A stretch of DNA of 32,754 nt from an uncultured Bacteroidales bacterium (GTDB lineage Bacteria; Bacteroidota; Bacteroidia; Bacteroidales; FEN-979), in assembly GCA_903925275.1 (NCBI GenBank), contig CAIYES010000131.1, positions 1-32,754 of the forward strand, written 5' to 3'. Of the stretch, positions 25,546 to 32,754 are shown in pieces. Under the pieces are notes generated by a model, which did not search any database, was not told the DNA's origin, and saw only the letters and a program-made list of their open reading frames with translations. How positions within the stretch are numbered: the stretch's first letter is position 1; each line of letters begins with the position of its first letter. Position numbers and translations under genes: made by a program.

Positions 25546-25854
25546 CTAAAATGGAATAGAATCTTTTCCGCTGTTTACCGGCATTGCCAAAGGAACTGTT
25601 GCTGATTGTTCCATCATGATCCCTGCGGGAAGATCCACGTTCATTTTCGTTACAGGTGAACCATTAATCGGGGTTGCTGCCTGTACCGAATCCGTTTTCG
25701 TTACTTCAGGGATGTGATTGCCACCATTGGAGCCTTGGTTGATTTCAAATTCCAGGGCAAGAATCTCTTTGGCAATTGGCAGAGAATCATGTGTAAAATG
25801 CTCGAACACCCGCTTTGCCAGTTGCAGTGCCCGTTTTTCTGTTTCGGTTATCAT
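25546..25854 (-). CDS. Small protein with SSB-like C-terminal tip
   Basis: I do not recognise the family of this 102-residue protein. An N-terminal helix (TETEKRALQLAKRVFEHF, about residues 3-35) is followed by a low-complexity Pro/Thr/Ser/Gly-rich region and the end SGKDSIPF. The last residues D-x-I-P-F match the tip of bacterial single-strand DNA-binding protein (usually DDDIPF), which recruits repair and replication enzymes. There is no OB fold in this protein. It overlaps the helicase stop by 4 bases (ATGA type) and precedes the (GN)8 protein by 47 bases. It may serve as an adaptor to SSB-interacting enzymes; this is inference. Confidence 0.75.
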   Translation of the reverse strand: MITETEKRALQLAKRVFEHFTHDSLPIAKEILALEFEINQGSNGGNHIPEVTKTDSVQAATPINGSPVTKMNVDLPAGIMMEQSATVPLAMPVNSGKDSIPF

Positions 25855-27359
25855 CTTGTTTTCGTTTTTAATTTGTTAATAAACTGTTTCTCATTTGCTT
25901 GAATTGAATCAGGCAAAGGGATCTCCCAGAACTGATCATATGCCATCTCGGTAAAGAAATGTATCAGGGCAGATGAATCGTTAATCTTATTCTCCCTGTT
26001 CTTTCCTGTGTCCACGATAAACATGTGGCTGAGAATGTCATGTTCAGCACCATTGAATTCACTCATAAGGTCTTTGTAGATATTAAAGGAATTGATTAAA
26101 AGCACCTGGTTTGGTGTCCTCCGGAATGTTTCAGATCCTTTCATATCCTTTAATATAGGCCTGTAACCTGTTTGAAGATTTTCCTTGTCCTGTTGGGCAT
26201 CGTTAAAGTGATGAAGCGGAATGATCAATCCCTTCGTCTTCTGCCTGCATTTGAGCAGGTTATGCATCACATGGTTTGAGAATCCGTTGGGATCAAATTT
26301 GAAATCTCCCTGATCATCAAGAGAAAGAATGTTATCTACAACCAGTATGTTAAAACGCTCTTTCCTTTGATCACAGAATTGGACAAAGTGGGTCACTATA
26401 TCATCTGATCTGATAGCCTGGTCAATGAACTCAATGTCGAATTGTTGGAATTCACGAGTAAACCTTTTCATCACATCAATCATTGAATGATCATACTTCA
26501 TGGACTTCAAGTGCTTTGCCGAAATGAAAACCTTGGAGGCGAGGTATGACCTTAGCAAATCCTGTCTGGAATCTTCCAGGGATATCCAGCACACTGAAAT
26601 ATCAGGATACCGTTCCAAGAGCCTGTAAATAATGGTGCGAATAAACCTGCTCTTCCCGGCCGAAGCTGCTCCGGCAATCAGGATGATCTTGTCTTTACCC
26701 AATGAGATCACCTCGTCAAAGCGGGGCCACCCCAGGTTATAGACTATCATCGGCAGCGAGAGCTTTTGGGATTTATTGACTTGGATGGAATCAAACTCAA
26801 TTATCATCTCGTCGGCCAGCCGGTCTGCTGTTGTTGCCACCGTTTCAGACAAAAGTGGGTCGAGCCTTTCCAACTCAGCAATGAAATCCTCCAACAGGTC
26901 AAATACATCTGCTGAATCATTCAAAGCGATATCGGCCTTTTGAATTCCGATCCGGTTGATTTCCCTTTGAAGGAATTTCTGGTATATGATCCGGAACCAG
27001 AATTCTATATTCACTGTACTTGAAATTCTTGATGTCAGCATCGTTATTCCGTAGGCACCCCCAACCAATTCCAGAGTGCCGTTCTTTCTGCACTGTTCGG
27101 TTACGGTCAGAATATCAATCGGAAAATCATGTTCATAAAGGGTTTTGATTGCGTTTAACAATAGTTGGTGAGATTCCTTATAGAAGTATTCCGGCCGTAG
27201 TTTTAGCAGCACTGTCTTTACATGGTCTGCCAGAGATTCCAGCATGATGCTTCCAAGAATTGCCTCTTCAAAATCAATAGCACTGGGTGGACTTTTATCC
27301 TGATGGAAAACCAGATCTGTACTGGATTTTCTTATAACTCTGAAATTATTTTGTTTCAT
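25851..27359 (-). CDS. DnaB-like replicative DNA helicase
   Basis: The 502-residue product has the two DnaB domains. The N-terminal helical domain (about 25-150) shows PPSAIDFEEAILGSIMLE, YFYKESHQLLLNAI and the EQCRKNGTLELVGGAYGI segment. The RecA-like motor (about 185-470) has Walker A ILIAGAASAGKSRF, Walker B NILVVDNIL, and a later GKNRENK near the position of the DnaB arginine-finger loop. The D-x-K-G-S-x-x-F region (LKDMKGSETF) corresponds to the DnaB motif with R-x-x-E-x-x. Sequence divergence from chromosomal DnaB and the neighbours mark it as the element's own helicase. Its start overlaps the upstream 148-residue gene by 14 bases and its stop overlaps the next gene by 4. Confidence 0.9.
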   Translation of the reverse strand: MKQNNFRVIRKSSTDLVFHQDKSPPSAIDFEEAILGSIMLESLADHVKTVLLKLRPEYFYKESHQLLLNAIKTLYEHDFPIDILTVTEQCRKNGTLELVGGAYGITMLTSRISSTVNIEFWFRIIYQKFLQREINRIGIQKADIALNDSADVFDLLEDFIAELERLDPLLSETVATTADRLADEMIIEFDSIQVNKSQKLSLPMIVYNLGWPRFDEVISLGKDKIILIAGAASAGKSRFIRTIIYRLLERYPDISVCWISLEDSRQDLLRSYLASKVFISAKHLKSMKYDHSMIDVMKRFTREFQQFDIEFIDQAIRSDDIVTHFVQFCDQRKERFNILVVDNILSLDDQGDFKFDPNGFSNHVMHNLLKCRQKTKGLIIPLHHFNDAQQDKENLQTGYRPILKDMKGSETFRRTPNQVLLINSFNIYKDLMSEFNGAEHDILSHMFIVDTGKNRENKINDSSALIHFFTEMAYDQFWEIPLPDSIQANEKQFINKLKTKTR

Positions 27360-27792
27360 TTGGAAAATCCTTTCTGAATAGTTCGAGTTGCTTTTTGAGA
27401 TAATCTATAGTGAAGTCCCCAAAAAGATACTTGTTTCGTTCACTTTGTCCGGTACTGATGACAAATTCCCGTTCATATAGTTTATCTCCAATGAAGTCAT
27501 AAAAGCTCTTTCTCAGAGCATAAGCCTTTGTGGGAAAGTATTGCGTCCCAAGTTTCGGCCCATACATCATATTCCACTGGTCGATATGCTGCTTGAACTT
27601 CATAAACAAGAATTCTGATGTCAATGGATTATCCTCAATGGTCATGTTTTTCAGGAACCACGTGAACCTGTTATATGTCTGTTGTAAGTCTCCTTCGGCA
27701 TATATTTCAGACAGAAGTTCCTTGAATTCATCAAAAGATGGAGTTTCGGGCTCACCTCCTTCATTTTGGTCTCCCTTTGTTGTAGTTGACAT
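27346..27792 (-). CDS. Hypothetical protein beside DnaB, possible helicase partner
   Basis: I do not recognise this 148-residue protein. It starts with an acidic, low-complexity stretch (MSTTTKGDQNEGGEPETP), followed by a mostly helical body rich in aromatic residues (QQTYNRFTWFLKNM, FMKFKQHIDQWNMMYG, LRKSFYDFIGDKLYER). No ATP-binding or HTH motif is visible. The 14-base overlap with the helicase suggests coupled translation and perhaps a physical partnership, such as a helicase loader or inhibitor, but no sequence feature proves this. A 15-base gap separates it from radC upstream. Confidence 0.75.
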   Translation of the reverse strand: MSTTTKGDQNEGGEPETPSFDEFKELLSEIYAEGDLQQTYNRFTWFLKNMTIEDNPLTSEFLFMKFKQHIDQWNMMYGPKLGTQYFPTKAYALRKSFYDFIGDKLYEREFVISTGQSERNKYLFGDFTIDYLKKQLELFRKDFPNETK

Positions 27793-27807
27793 ATTGATCG
27801 ATTTAGG

Positions 27808-28557
27808 TTAAATGGCCCCTTCATCGGCGAAAGAGTAAAAGTGGTCATTTGCCAAGATGATGTGATCGAGAACAGTTATTTCCAAAAGAGCTCCGGCATC
27901 AACGAGCTTCTTGGTCATCCTTTGGTCAGCCTCGCTGGGTGTTACAACATTTGAGGGATGGTTGTGGCCCATAATTAATGAGCAGGCATGATGATCAAGT
28001 GCTATCTTGAAGATCTTCTTTGGATCCACGACAGTTCCGGAAATTCCTCCTTCGCTGATCTGAACTTTCTGCAATACCTTGTTGGCCCTGTTCAGCAATA
28101 TGATCCAGAATTCCTCATAAGGTTTATCAGTCAACACCGAGCGGAAGATTTCATATGCATTCCTTGAAGTTGAGATCTTTTCTTTCAAAACAACTTCTGA
28201 GGCACTGCGTCTGCGACCAATTTCAAAGGCTGTAATCACCCGTGTGGCCTGCGCCATTGTGATATTCCCTGTCTTGACCAGGTCATTGACAGATAATTTG
28301 GCAATCTCACCAAGGTTATCAGCGCTATGGTTAAGAATTTGCCGTGCTGAATCCAGACAAGATCTTTTGCGGGAACCATCGTTACCAATTATTATAGAGA
28401 GCAGTTCTGAATCCGATAATGCCAATCTGCCTTTGAGTAGGAACTTTGTGGCTGGCTTGTCATCTTCGCACCACATCTGCATGGGAACGGTGTGTCTGTA
28501 TTCTTTCATGTTGTCACGATTATTACGGATGGGTTGTTTGAAAAGTTCAAGTTGCAT
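27808..28557 (-). CDS. radC: RadC family JAB1/MPN-type protein
   Basis: The 249-residue protein has the RadC layout: an N-terminal helix-hairpin-helix-like part (LLKGRLALSDSELLSIIIGN, LAKLSVNDLVKTGNI) and a C-terminal JAB1/MPN metal-binding domain with the full motif GHNHPSNVVTPSEAD (H-x-H, Ser, Asp) after FWIILLNRANKVL. RadC was once called a DNA repair protein, but its role is not settled; copies on mobile elements are very common and may help in recombination or anti-defence. The start at 28557 (MQLELFKQP) overlaps the upstream gene by 11 bases. Confidence 0.92.
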   Translation of the reverse strand: MQLELFKQPIRNNRDNMKEYRHTVPMQMWCEDDKPATKFLLKGRLALSDSELLSIIIGNDGSRKRSCLDSARQILNHSADNLGEIAKLSVNDLVKTGNITMAQATRVITAFEIGRRRSASEVVLKEKISTSRNAYEIFRSVLTDKPYEEFWIILLNRANKVLQKVQISEGGISGTVVDPKKIFKIALDHHACSLIMGHNHPSNVVTPSEADQRMTKKLVDAGALLEITVLDHIILANDHFYSFADEGAI

Positions 28558-28762
28558 GGTTGAATGGGTTTATGGAAGGATCCTTCAGTAAGGCAATACG
28601 CTGAAGTTCCTTACCGATCATGAATAAGTCCAGGGGTTCGTCGACATAGATAACCCTATCGTCATCAGTGTTGTTGATAATAGTCGATCCGGGCATTACA
28701 TTGTCGAAAATTTCAATTTCACCTCCTTTGAATTCCAGGATTCTTTTATCTGTTGCATTCAT
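28547..28762 (-). CDS. Hypothetical protein, 71 residues
   Basis: I do not recognise this short protein. It reads MNATDKRILEFKGGEIEIFD and later a strongly acidic patch with NNTDDDRVIYVDEPLDLF, then a C-terminal helix. It overlaps radC by 11 bases and the upstream gene by 17 bases, which supports a real coupled gene despite the small size. No motif suggests a function. Confidence 0.65.
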   Translation of the reverse strand: MNATDKRILEFKGGEIEIFDNVMPGSTIINNTDDDRVIYVDEPLDLFMIGKELQRIALLKDPSINPFNHAT

Positions 28763-29255
28763 GTTCGCAGGTTTTTAGATGATGGTTGATATCGTTTTGA
28801 AGGTTAATCAGAAAATTCCTGTCACAAAACACCGAAGATGTTCCTCTCTTTGTGATCAACGTGAGTTTGTGTATTTCATCTTGCTTTTCCTTTGACAGTT
28901 CAATACAGAAGTTATCGGTACGTTTTTTCTGTATAAACTTTTGAGGTTCTGTAAGTAACCGTTCGACGATTTGCTCATACATTTCACATTGCTGCAGGTA
29001 GTAAGGATATTCATTATCTTTCTTACTTCGGTTGCAGCATGTGTTGTGGATCTGGTTAGCCAGGATGTTCTCACGTAGATTCTGACAGGTCTGGTATTCT
29101 TCGATAAAACCATCCAGGTCATAATGAGCAATGAATCCCGCCCTAACATGGATCCATCGGTACGCTTCCAGGGACAGACATGAGATATCCCTGCAGGCCT
29201 GCAAGACGTTATTAACAATCCTGGAGACCCTTTCGGGTTCAAGTGGGTGTAACAT
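28746..29255 (-). CDS. Cysteine-rich hypothetical protein, 169 residues
   Basis: I do not recognise this protein. It is mostly helical, with ten cysteines in 169 residues, among them CRDISC, TCC and CEHEC at the C-terminus. No standard zinc-finger spacing spans all of them, but the C-x3-C ends may bind metal. A stretch near residues 125-165 is charged and beta/alpha (KLTLITKRGTSSVFCDRNF). There is no signal peptide, so the cysteines are probably not for disulphides. It overlaps the next gene by 17 bases and lies near the start of the leftward module, a typical place for early phage or element proteins. Confidence 0.7.
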   Translation of the reverse strand: MLHPLEPERVSRIVNNVLQACRDISCLSLEAYRWIHVRAGFIAHYDLDGFIEEYQTCQNLRENILANQIHNTCCNRSKKDNEYPYYLQQCEMYEQIVERLLTEPQKFIQKKRTDNFCIELSKEKQDEIHKLTLITKRGTSSVFCDRNFLINLQNDINHHLKTCEHECNR

Positions 29256-29275
29256 ACTTACAATAGATTAGGTGC

Positions 29276-29461
29276 TTAGATTGGCAGAAGGGGTATTCGA
29301 TTTTGGGATTTTTCACCACAGTATTCCATCATCCGAAGAATCTCATTTTCGATACGGTCATTGAGATAAACTTCGAAGAGGTAATGTTCAAATTCCAGGT
29401 CAATCGGTACATCATGGAATACTTTGACACAATGCTTTCGTTGATTAATGACGGTGGTCAT
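29276..29461 (-). CDS. Hypothetical protein, 61 residues
   Basis: I do not recognise this small protein. It begins MTTVINQRKHCVKVFHDVPI and has an acidic amphipathic helix (VYLNDRIENEILRMMEY). It lies 20 bases upstream of the 169-residue gene on the same strand and would be the first gene of the leftward module. Its size makes it less certain than its neighbours. Confidence 0.55.
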   Translation of the reverse strand: MTTVINQRKHCVKVFHDVPIDLEFEHYLFEVYLNDRIENEILRMMEYCGEKSQNRIPLLPI

Positions 29462-29588
29462 AATTCTTGAATTATTAGCATGAAAATTATAAGGGAGAGA
29501 ATGAATTCTGGATTTTCGTCTTTTTATAATTAGGACTGAACAGTGGCATTCATACCGGAATGATCCAGATGAAAAAATTTCAGAAAAG

Positions 29589-29617
29589 TTGTGCGAATAA
29601 AGAATATTGTAACTTTA
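29589..29617 (+). promoter_or_regulatory. Possible promoter facing the WD40-caspase gene
   Basis: A TTG at 29589-29591 is followed after 18 bases by TAACTTTA, one mismatch to the Bacteroidota -7 box TAnnTTTG. The spacing is near the usual -33/-7 distance. Transcription would begin near 29625 and give a leader of about 270 bases containing both stem-loops. Confidence 0.3.
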
Positions 29618-29747
29618 ACCTCTTAATATTATCTTCAATGACTATCCTGCATCAGCGTACTGTTCTACTCTGCATATGGTCAGGAGTTACTCTTCTCCAC
29701 AAAAAGAGATGATCGCAAATCGGATCAGGTTCGAGAGTAAACTTAAA

Positions 29748-29765
29748 ACTGGTAGAGAAACCAGT
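29748..29765. repeat. Stem-loop with ACTGGT/ACCAGT arms
   Basis: The perfect 6-bp arms have the 6-base loop AGAGAA between them. It lies 5 bases before a larger stem-loop and 133 bases before the WD40-caspase start. It may be part of a structured leader. Confidence 0.4.
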
Positions 29766-29770
29766 AGCTA

Positions 29771-29801
29771 ATTTCTGAAATCATGCGATTATCTCAGAAA
29801 T
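29771..29801. repeat. Stem-loop with ATTTCTGA/TCAGAAAT arms
   Basis: The outer arms (8 bp) and inner arms AATC/GATT (4 bp) make a 12-bp stem with an ATGC loop and a three-base bulge (ATC) on the right side. It could be an operator or a structured leader element of the WD40-caspase mRNA. Confidence 0.45.
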
Positions 29802-29897
29802 ATGGAGGAAAAAGACAGCTTTAGTGGGGTATAAGGTAAATATAAACTCAATAATGTTTGGCCCAATCGTTTAGCCGTTATTGAAATAAATTATAAA

Positions 29898-32754
29898 ATG
29901 AAAATAGGACTTTTATTAATAAACTTTCTCTTATTATTTCCCGAATATATAGTTGCCCAGCAACCAATGTTAACTGTTAACACCGGTCATGCAAATCTAA
30001 TAAGTTCTGTTTGCTTCAGCAATGATGGGAAATATGCTTTATCTGGTTCTTGGGATGCAACATTAAAATTATGGGATATTGCGACTGGAAAAGAAATACG
30101 ATCTTTTTTAGGGCATTCAAATTGTGTTACATCTGTACAATTTAGCCCCGATGGGAAATATGCTTTATCTGGTTCCTGGGATAAAACATTAAAATTATGG
30201 GATATTGCGACAGGCAGAGAAGTTCGTTCATTCAAGGGACATAATGAGAGTGTCAACTCAGTCTGTTTCAGCCCAGATGGGCAGTATGCTATATCTGGAT
30301 CAGGGGATCAAACAATTAATTTATGGGAGATATCTACAGGAAAAAAAATAAAATCTTTCATACGATTTTCAAAAGGCTTTGAAAGCATTAAATCTATCTG
30401 TATTAGTCAAGATGGAAAATATATTTTATCAGGATCATGGGGTGGTAAAATAAGACTGTGGGATATGACATCTGGGAATGAACTGCTTTCTCTTATTGGT
30501 CATAATCAAGAAATATGTTCAGTATGTTTTAGCCCTGATGGGAAATACGCTTTATCTGGATCAGCGGATAAAACTATCAAATTATGGGATATTACAACTG
30601 GAAAGGAAATCCGTTCTTTCATTGGCCATACTGAGAGTGTCAATTCAGTTTGTTTCAGTCCAGATGGAAAATATGCATTATCTGGGTCACATGATAAAAC
30701 TATCAAATTATGGGACATTACAACTGGAAAAGAAATCCGTTCGTTTTATGGACACTCATGTTTCGTTAATTCTGTTTGTTTCAGTCCTGATGGTAAATAT
30801 GCTTTATCCGGATCTGGTGCATGGAACGGTAATAGTAAATTTGATAATACATTAAAGCTATGGGATATTTCGACCGGAAAAGAAATCCGTTCGTATATTG
30901 GGTATACGGATAATGTTAATTCCGTTTGTTTTAGTGCTAATGGAAAGTATTTTATATCTGGGTTAGGTGATAAAACTATCAAATTATGGGATATCTCAAA
31001 TGGAAAAATAATTCGTTCGTTTATTGGACATTCGGAGGCTGTGACTTCTGCCTGCTTTAGTCCGGATGGGAAACATGTTTTATCCGGATCTTCTGATAAT
31101 ACAGTAAAATTATGGGATATTTCTACCGGGAAAGAAATCCGTTCATTTACCGGCCATAAAATTGGTGTTCATTCTGTTAGTTTCAGTCCTGATGGTAAAT
31201 ATGCCTTATCTGTGTCTGATTATCCGAATGAGATCTTGAAATTTTGGGATATCTCAACCGGGAAAGAGATTCGTTCAATTATTGGAAATTCAAAAATTTA
31301 TGGATTATTTTTTATTAGCCTTGACAGTATAGTTGCTTTAAAACTTTCTCAGGAGAATAGAATAAACCTTATAAATATTTCTACCGGGAAAGAAATCCGT
31401 TCGTTTATCGGTCATTCAAACTCAGTTGAGTCTGTTTGTTTCAGTAATGATGGTAAATATGTCTTATCCGGTTCTTTGGATGAGACAATGAAATTATGGG
31501 ATATTTCTACCGGAAAAGGAATTCATTCGTTTGGTGGACAATCGGGAGCAGTGCATTTTGTTTGTTTTAGTCCTAACGGTCAATATGCATTATCAGGGGC
31601 ACATGAGTCAACGACCCTATGGGAAATCTCAACAGGAAAAAAAATTAGTTCGTTTGTAGGACAATTGGATTACGGCACATCTGTTTCCTTTACACCAGAA
31701 GGTAAATACATTTTATCAGGTTCAAAAAATGGCAACATGAAGATTTGGAATTCAGGTACAGGTGAATTATTATTAACGATTTATCAATTAAGGAATTCTG
31801 ATGATTGGGTTGCAGTGACTCCAGATGGAAGGTTCGATGGTACTCAAAAAGGAATGAATTTATTATATTATGTAATGGGAATGGAAATAATTCCTTTGGA
31901 AAGCACATTCGAACAATTTTATACTCCTAATTTAATTGCACGAGTAATGTCAGGGGAATCGTTTTCTACGATTGAAATTAAAATTAGAGATTTGAAATCA
32001 CCGCCATCAGTAAAAATAATAACACCCATTGACAAATCAATTACCAGCAAGAATCGATTAACTGTTAATGTAAATGTAATTGATAAAGGTGGTGGTATCG
32101 ATGAAATCCGTTTATACCATAACGGAAAATTAATTGAAAACACTCAACGAGGATTTAAACCAATATCACAAACAGGTAGCGCCCAAGAACAAAGTTTTAA
32201 CATCACTTTAGTGAATGGTCAAAATAAGATTAAAGCAACATCTTTCAATAATGAGCGAACCGAGTCAATTCCTGATGAGATAACGGTTTTCTATAATGGC
32301 ACTGCTTTAAAACCCTGCTTACATCTTTTTGTTATTGGCATCAATTCATTTAAAAACCCTAAATATAATCTTAATTATGCTATCCAAGATGCACAGTCAT
32401 TGTCACAAGAAATTCAAGTCGGTTGTAAAGGTATTGTCGAAAAGGTGGTACCCTATATTTTACTGGATGAAAAAGCGACAAAGCTAAATATCCTAAGCAC
32501 CATTAGCCAGATCAAATCTACATCTAAGGAAGAAGATATCTTCGTATTCTATTATGCAGGTCATGGTGTCATGAGTGTTGATGAATCATCAACTTTTTAC
32601 ATAATCCCATGGGATGTCACCCAACTATATGGCAACAACGCAATACTCAAAGAAAAGGCTATTTCTGCAGAAGAGTTAAAGACCTTTTCAAAGGAAATCC
32701 AGGCACGAAAGCAATTATTCATAATGGATGCATGTCAATCGGGTGGAATTGTTG
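29898..32754 (+). CDS. Exported WD40-repeat caspase-like (peptidase C14) protein, 3' end outside window
   Basis: The frame is open from ATG 29898 to the window end (952 codons) and is missing from the ORF track only because no stop occurs. Residues 1-21 (MKIGLLLINFLLLFPEYIVAQ) form a Sec signal peptide. Residues about 31-627 hold 14 WD40 repeats of 42 residues on average, with consensus SVCFSPDGKYALSGS-x-D-x-T-x-KLWDISTGKEIRSF-x-GH, enough for two seven-bladed propellers; repeats 4, 11 and 13 are degenerate and repeat 7 has an insertion. Next comes WVAVTPDGRFDGT, a segment common before caspase domains in bacterial WD40 proteins. An Ig-like domain (about 695-800) follows. The caspase domain starts near 807 (CLHLFVIGINSF) with His889 in YYAGHGV and Cys946 in DACQSGG. 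A secreted or periplasmic cysteine protease sensing a ligand through the propellers is the inference; targets are unknown. Confidence 0.93.
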   Translation, partial: MKIGLLLINFLLLFPEYIVAQQPMLTVNTGHANLISSVCFSNDGKYALSGSWDATLKLWDIATGKEIRSFLGHSNCVTSVQFSPDGKYALSGSWDKTLKLWDIATGREVRSFKGHNESVNSVCFSPDGQYAISGSGDQTINLWEISTGKKIKSFIRFSKGFESIKSICISQDGKYILSGSWGGKIRLWDMTSGNELLSLIGHNQEICSVCFSPDGKYALSGSADKTIKLWDITTGKEIRSFIGHTESVNSVCFSPDGKYALSGSHDKTIKLWDITTGKEIRSFYGHSCFVNSVCFSPDGKYALSGSGAWNGNSKFDNTLKLWDISTGKEIRSYIGYTDNVNSVCFSANGKYFISGLGDKTIKLWDISNGKIIRSFIGHSEAVTSACFSPDGKHVLSGSSDNTVKLWDISTGKEIRSFTGHKIGVHSVSFSPDGKYALSVSDYPNEILKFWDISTGKEIRSIIGNSKIYGLFFISLDSIVALKLSQENRINLINISTGKEIRSFIGHSNSVESVCFSNDGKYVLSGSLDETMKLWDISTGKGIHSFGGQSGAVHFVCFSPNGQYALSGAHESTTLWEISTGKKISSFVGQLDYGTSVSFTPEGKYILSGSKNGNMKIWNSGTGELLLTIYQLRNSDDWVAVTPDGRFDGTQKGMNLLYYVMGMEIIPLESTFEQFYTPNLIARVMSGESFSTIEIKIRDLKSPPSVKIITPIDKSITSKNRLTVNVNVIDKGGGIDEIRLYHNGKLIENTQRGFKPISQTGSAQEQSFNITLVNGQNKIKATSFNNERTESIPDEITVFYNGTALKPCLHLFVIGINSFKNPKYNLNYAIQDAQSLSQEIQVGCKGIVEKVVPYILLDEKATKLNILSTISQIKSTSKEEDIFVFYYAGHGVMSVDESSTFYIIPWDVTQLYGNNAILKEKAISAEELKTFSKEIQARKQLFIMDACQSGGIV

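Larger units (their letters stand above)
29462..29897. other. Gap between the leftward module and the WD40-caspase gene
   Basis: This 436-base region separates the divergent leftward module and the rightward WD40-caspase gene. I find no convincing gene. It holds a possible plus-strand promoter (29589-29617) and two stem-loops (29748-29765 and 29771-29801). No copy of the tRNA-Gly 3' end was found, so an att right end is not shown here. Confidence 0.5.

Noticed and set aside
29462-29897. Right-end copy of the tRNA-Gly 3' end (attR)
   Set aside because: I looked for TTCGATCCCCATTTACCGC or shorter matches and saw none, so no element border is claimed here.
29987-30982. Minus-strand ORFs in the WD40 region with repeated LSxxPDKAYFPSGLKQTEL units
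   Set aside because: They are the reverse reading of the periodic WD40 repeats; the plus-strand frame is open over 952 codons and has a clear domain structure.
29980-31790. Possible CRISPR array from regularly spaced repeats
   Set aside because: The period is about 126 bases with no unique spacers, and the repeats are in frame and encode WD40 blades.

Overview
The window comes from a Bacteroidota chromosome, probably a Bacteroidales-like member. The evidence is the gene order map-infA-rpmJ-rpsM-rpsK-rpsD-rpoA-rplQ-eno, the 38-residue L36 that has lost its zinc cysteines, the L17 with a long charged tail, the lack of clear Shine-Dalgarno sites, and several copies of the phylum's -7 promoter box (TAnnTTTG). 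No species can be named from the sequence alone.

Positions 1-4972 are the end of the large ribosomal protein/RNA polymerase alpha operon, closed by a hairpin terminator after rplQ, followed by enolase. Positions 4976-12306 hold ordinary chromosomal genes: MTA phosphorylase (minus), a CcmF/CcsA-type haem lyase, protein-L-isoaspartate methyltransferase (minus), a Gfo/Idh/MocA oxidoreductase, a lipoprotein and a polyprenyl-phosphate sugar transferase. Positions 12416-18479 are a minus-strand run: isoprenylcysteine-methyltransferase-like membrane protein, a 1001-residue hybrid histidine kinase, diacylglycerol/undecaprenol kinase and an S9 lipoprotein peptidase. An ABC-F ATPase reads rightward. 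Three GC-rich inverted-repeat elements lie in gaps of this core region.

At 20746 a tRNA-Gly(CCC) marks the border of an accessory region. From about 21000 to 29461 all genes read leftward and many overlap by a few bases. Read in transcription order they are: three small unknown proteins, RadC, an unknown protein, a DnaB-type helicase, a small protein with an SSB-like C-terminal tip, a (GN)8-linker protein, a Cas4-like PD-(D/E)XK nuclease with four conserved cysteines, a Rha-family phage regulator, a DUF932 phage/plasmid protein, a possible frameshifted small ORF, a 121-residue unknown protein, and a decayed second copy of the DUF932 3' end. This is a DNA replication/recombination module of a prophage-like or integrative element. 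No integrase, relaxase, capsid gene or second att copy is in the window, so the right border is not visible.

The last 2.9 kb (29898 to the window end) is one open frame that the ORF track omits because it has no stop codon in the window. It encodes an exported protein with 14 WD40 repeats, an Ig-like domain and a caspase-like (peptidase C14) domain, with both catalytic residues present (His889, Cys946). Whether it is cargo of the element or a resident gene cannot be decided here. It and the leftward replication module are the most interesting parts of the window.
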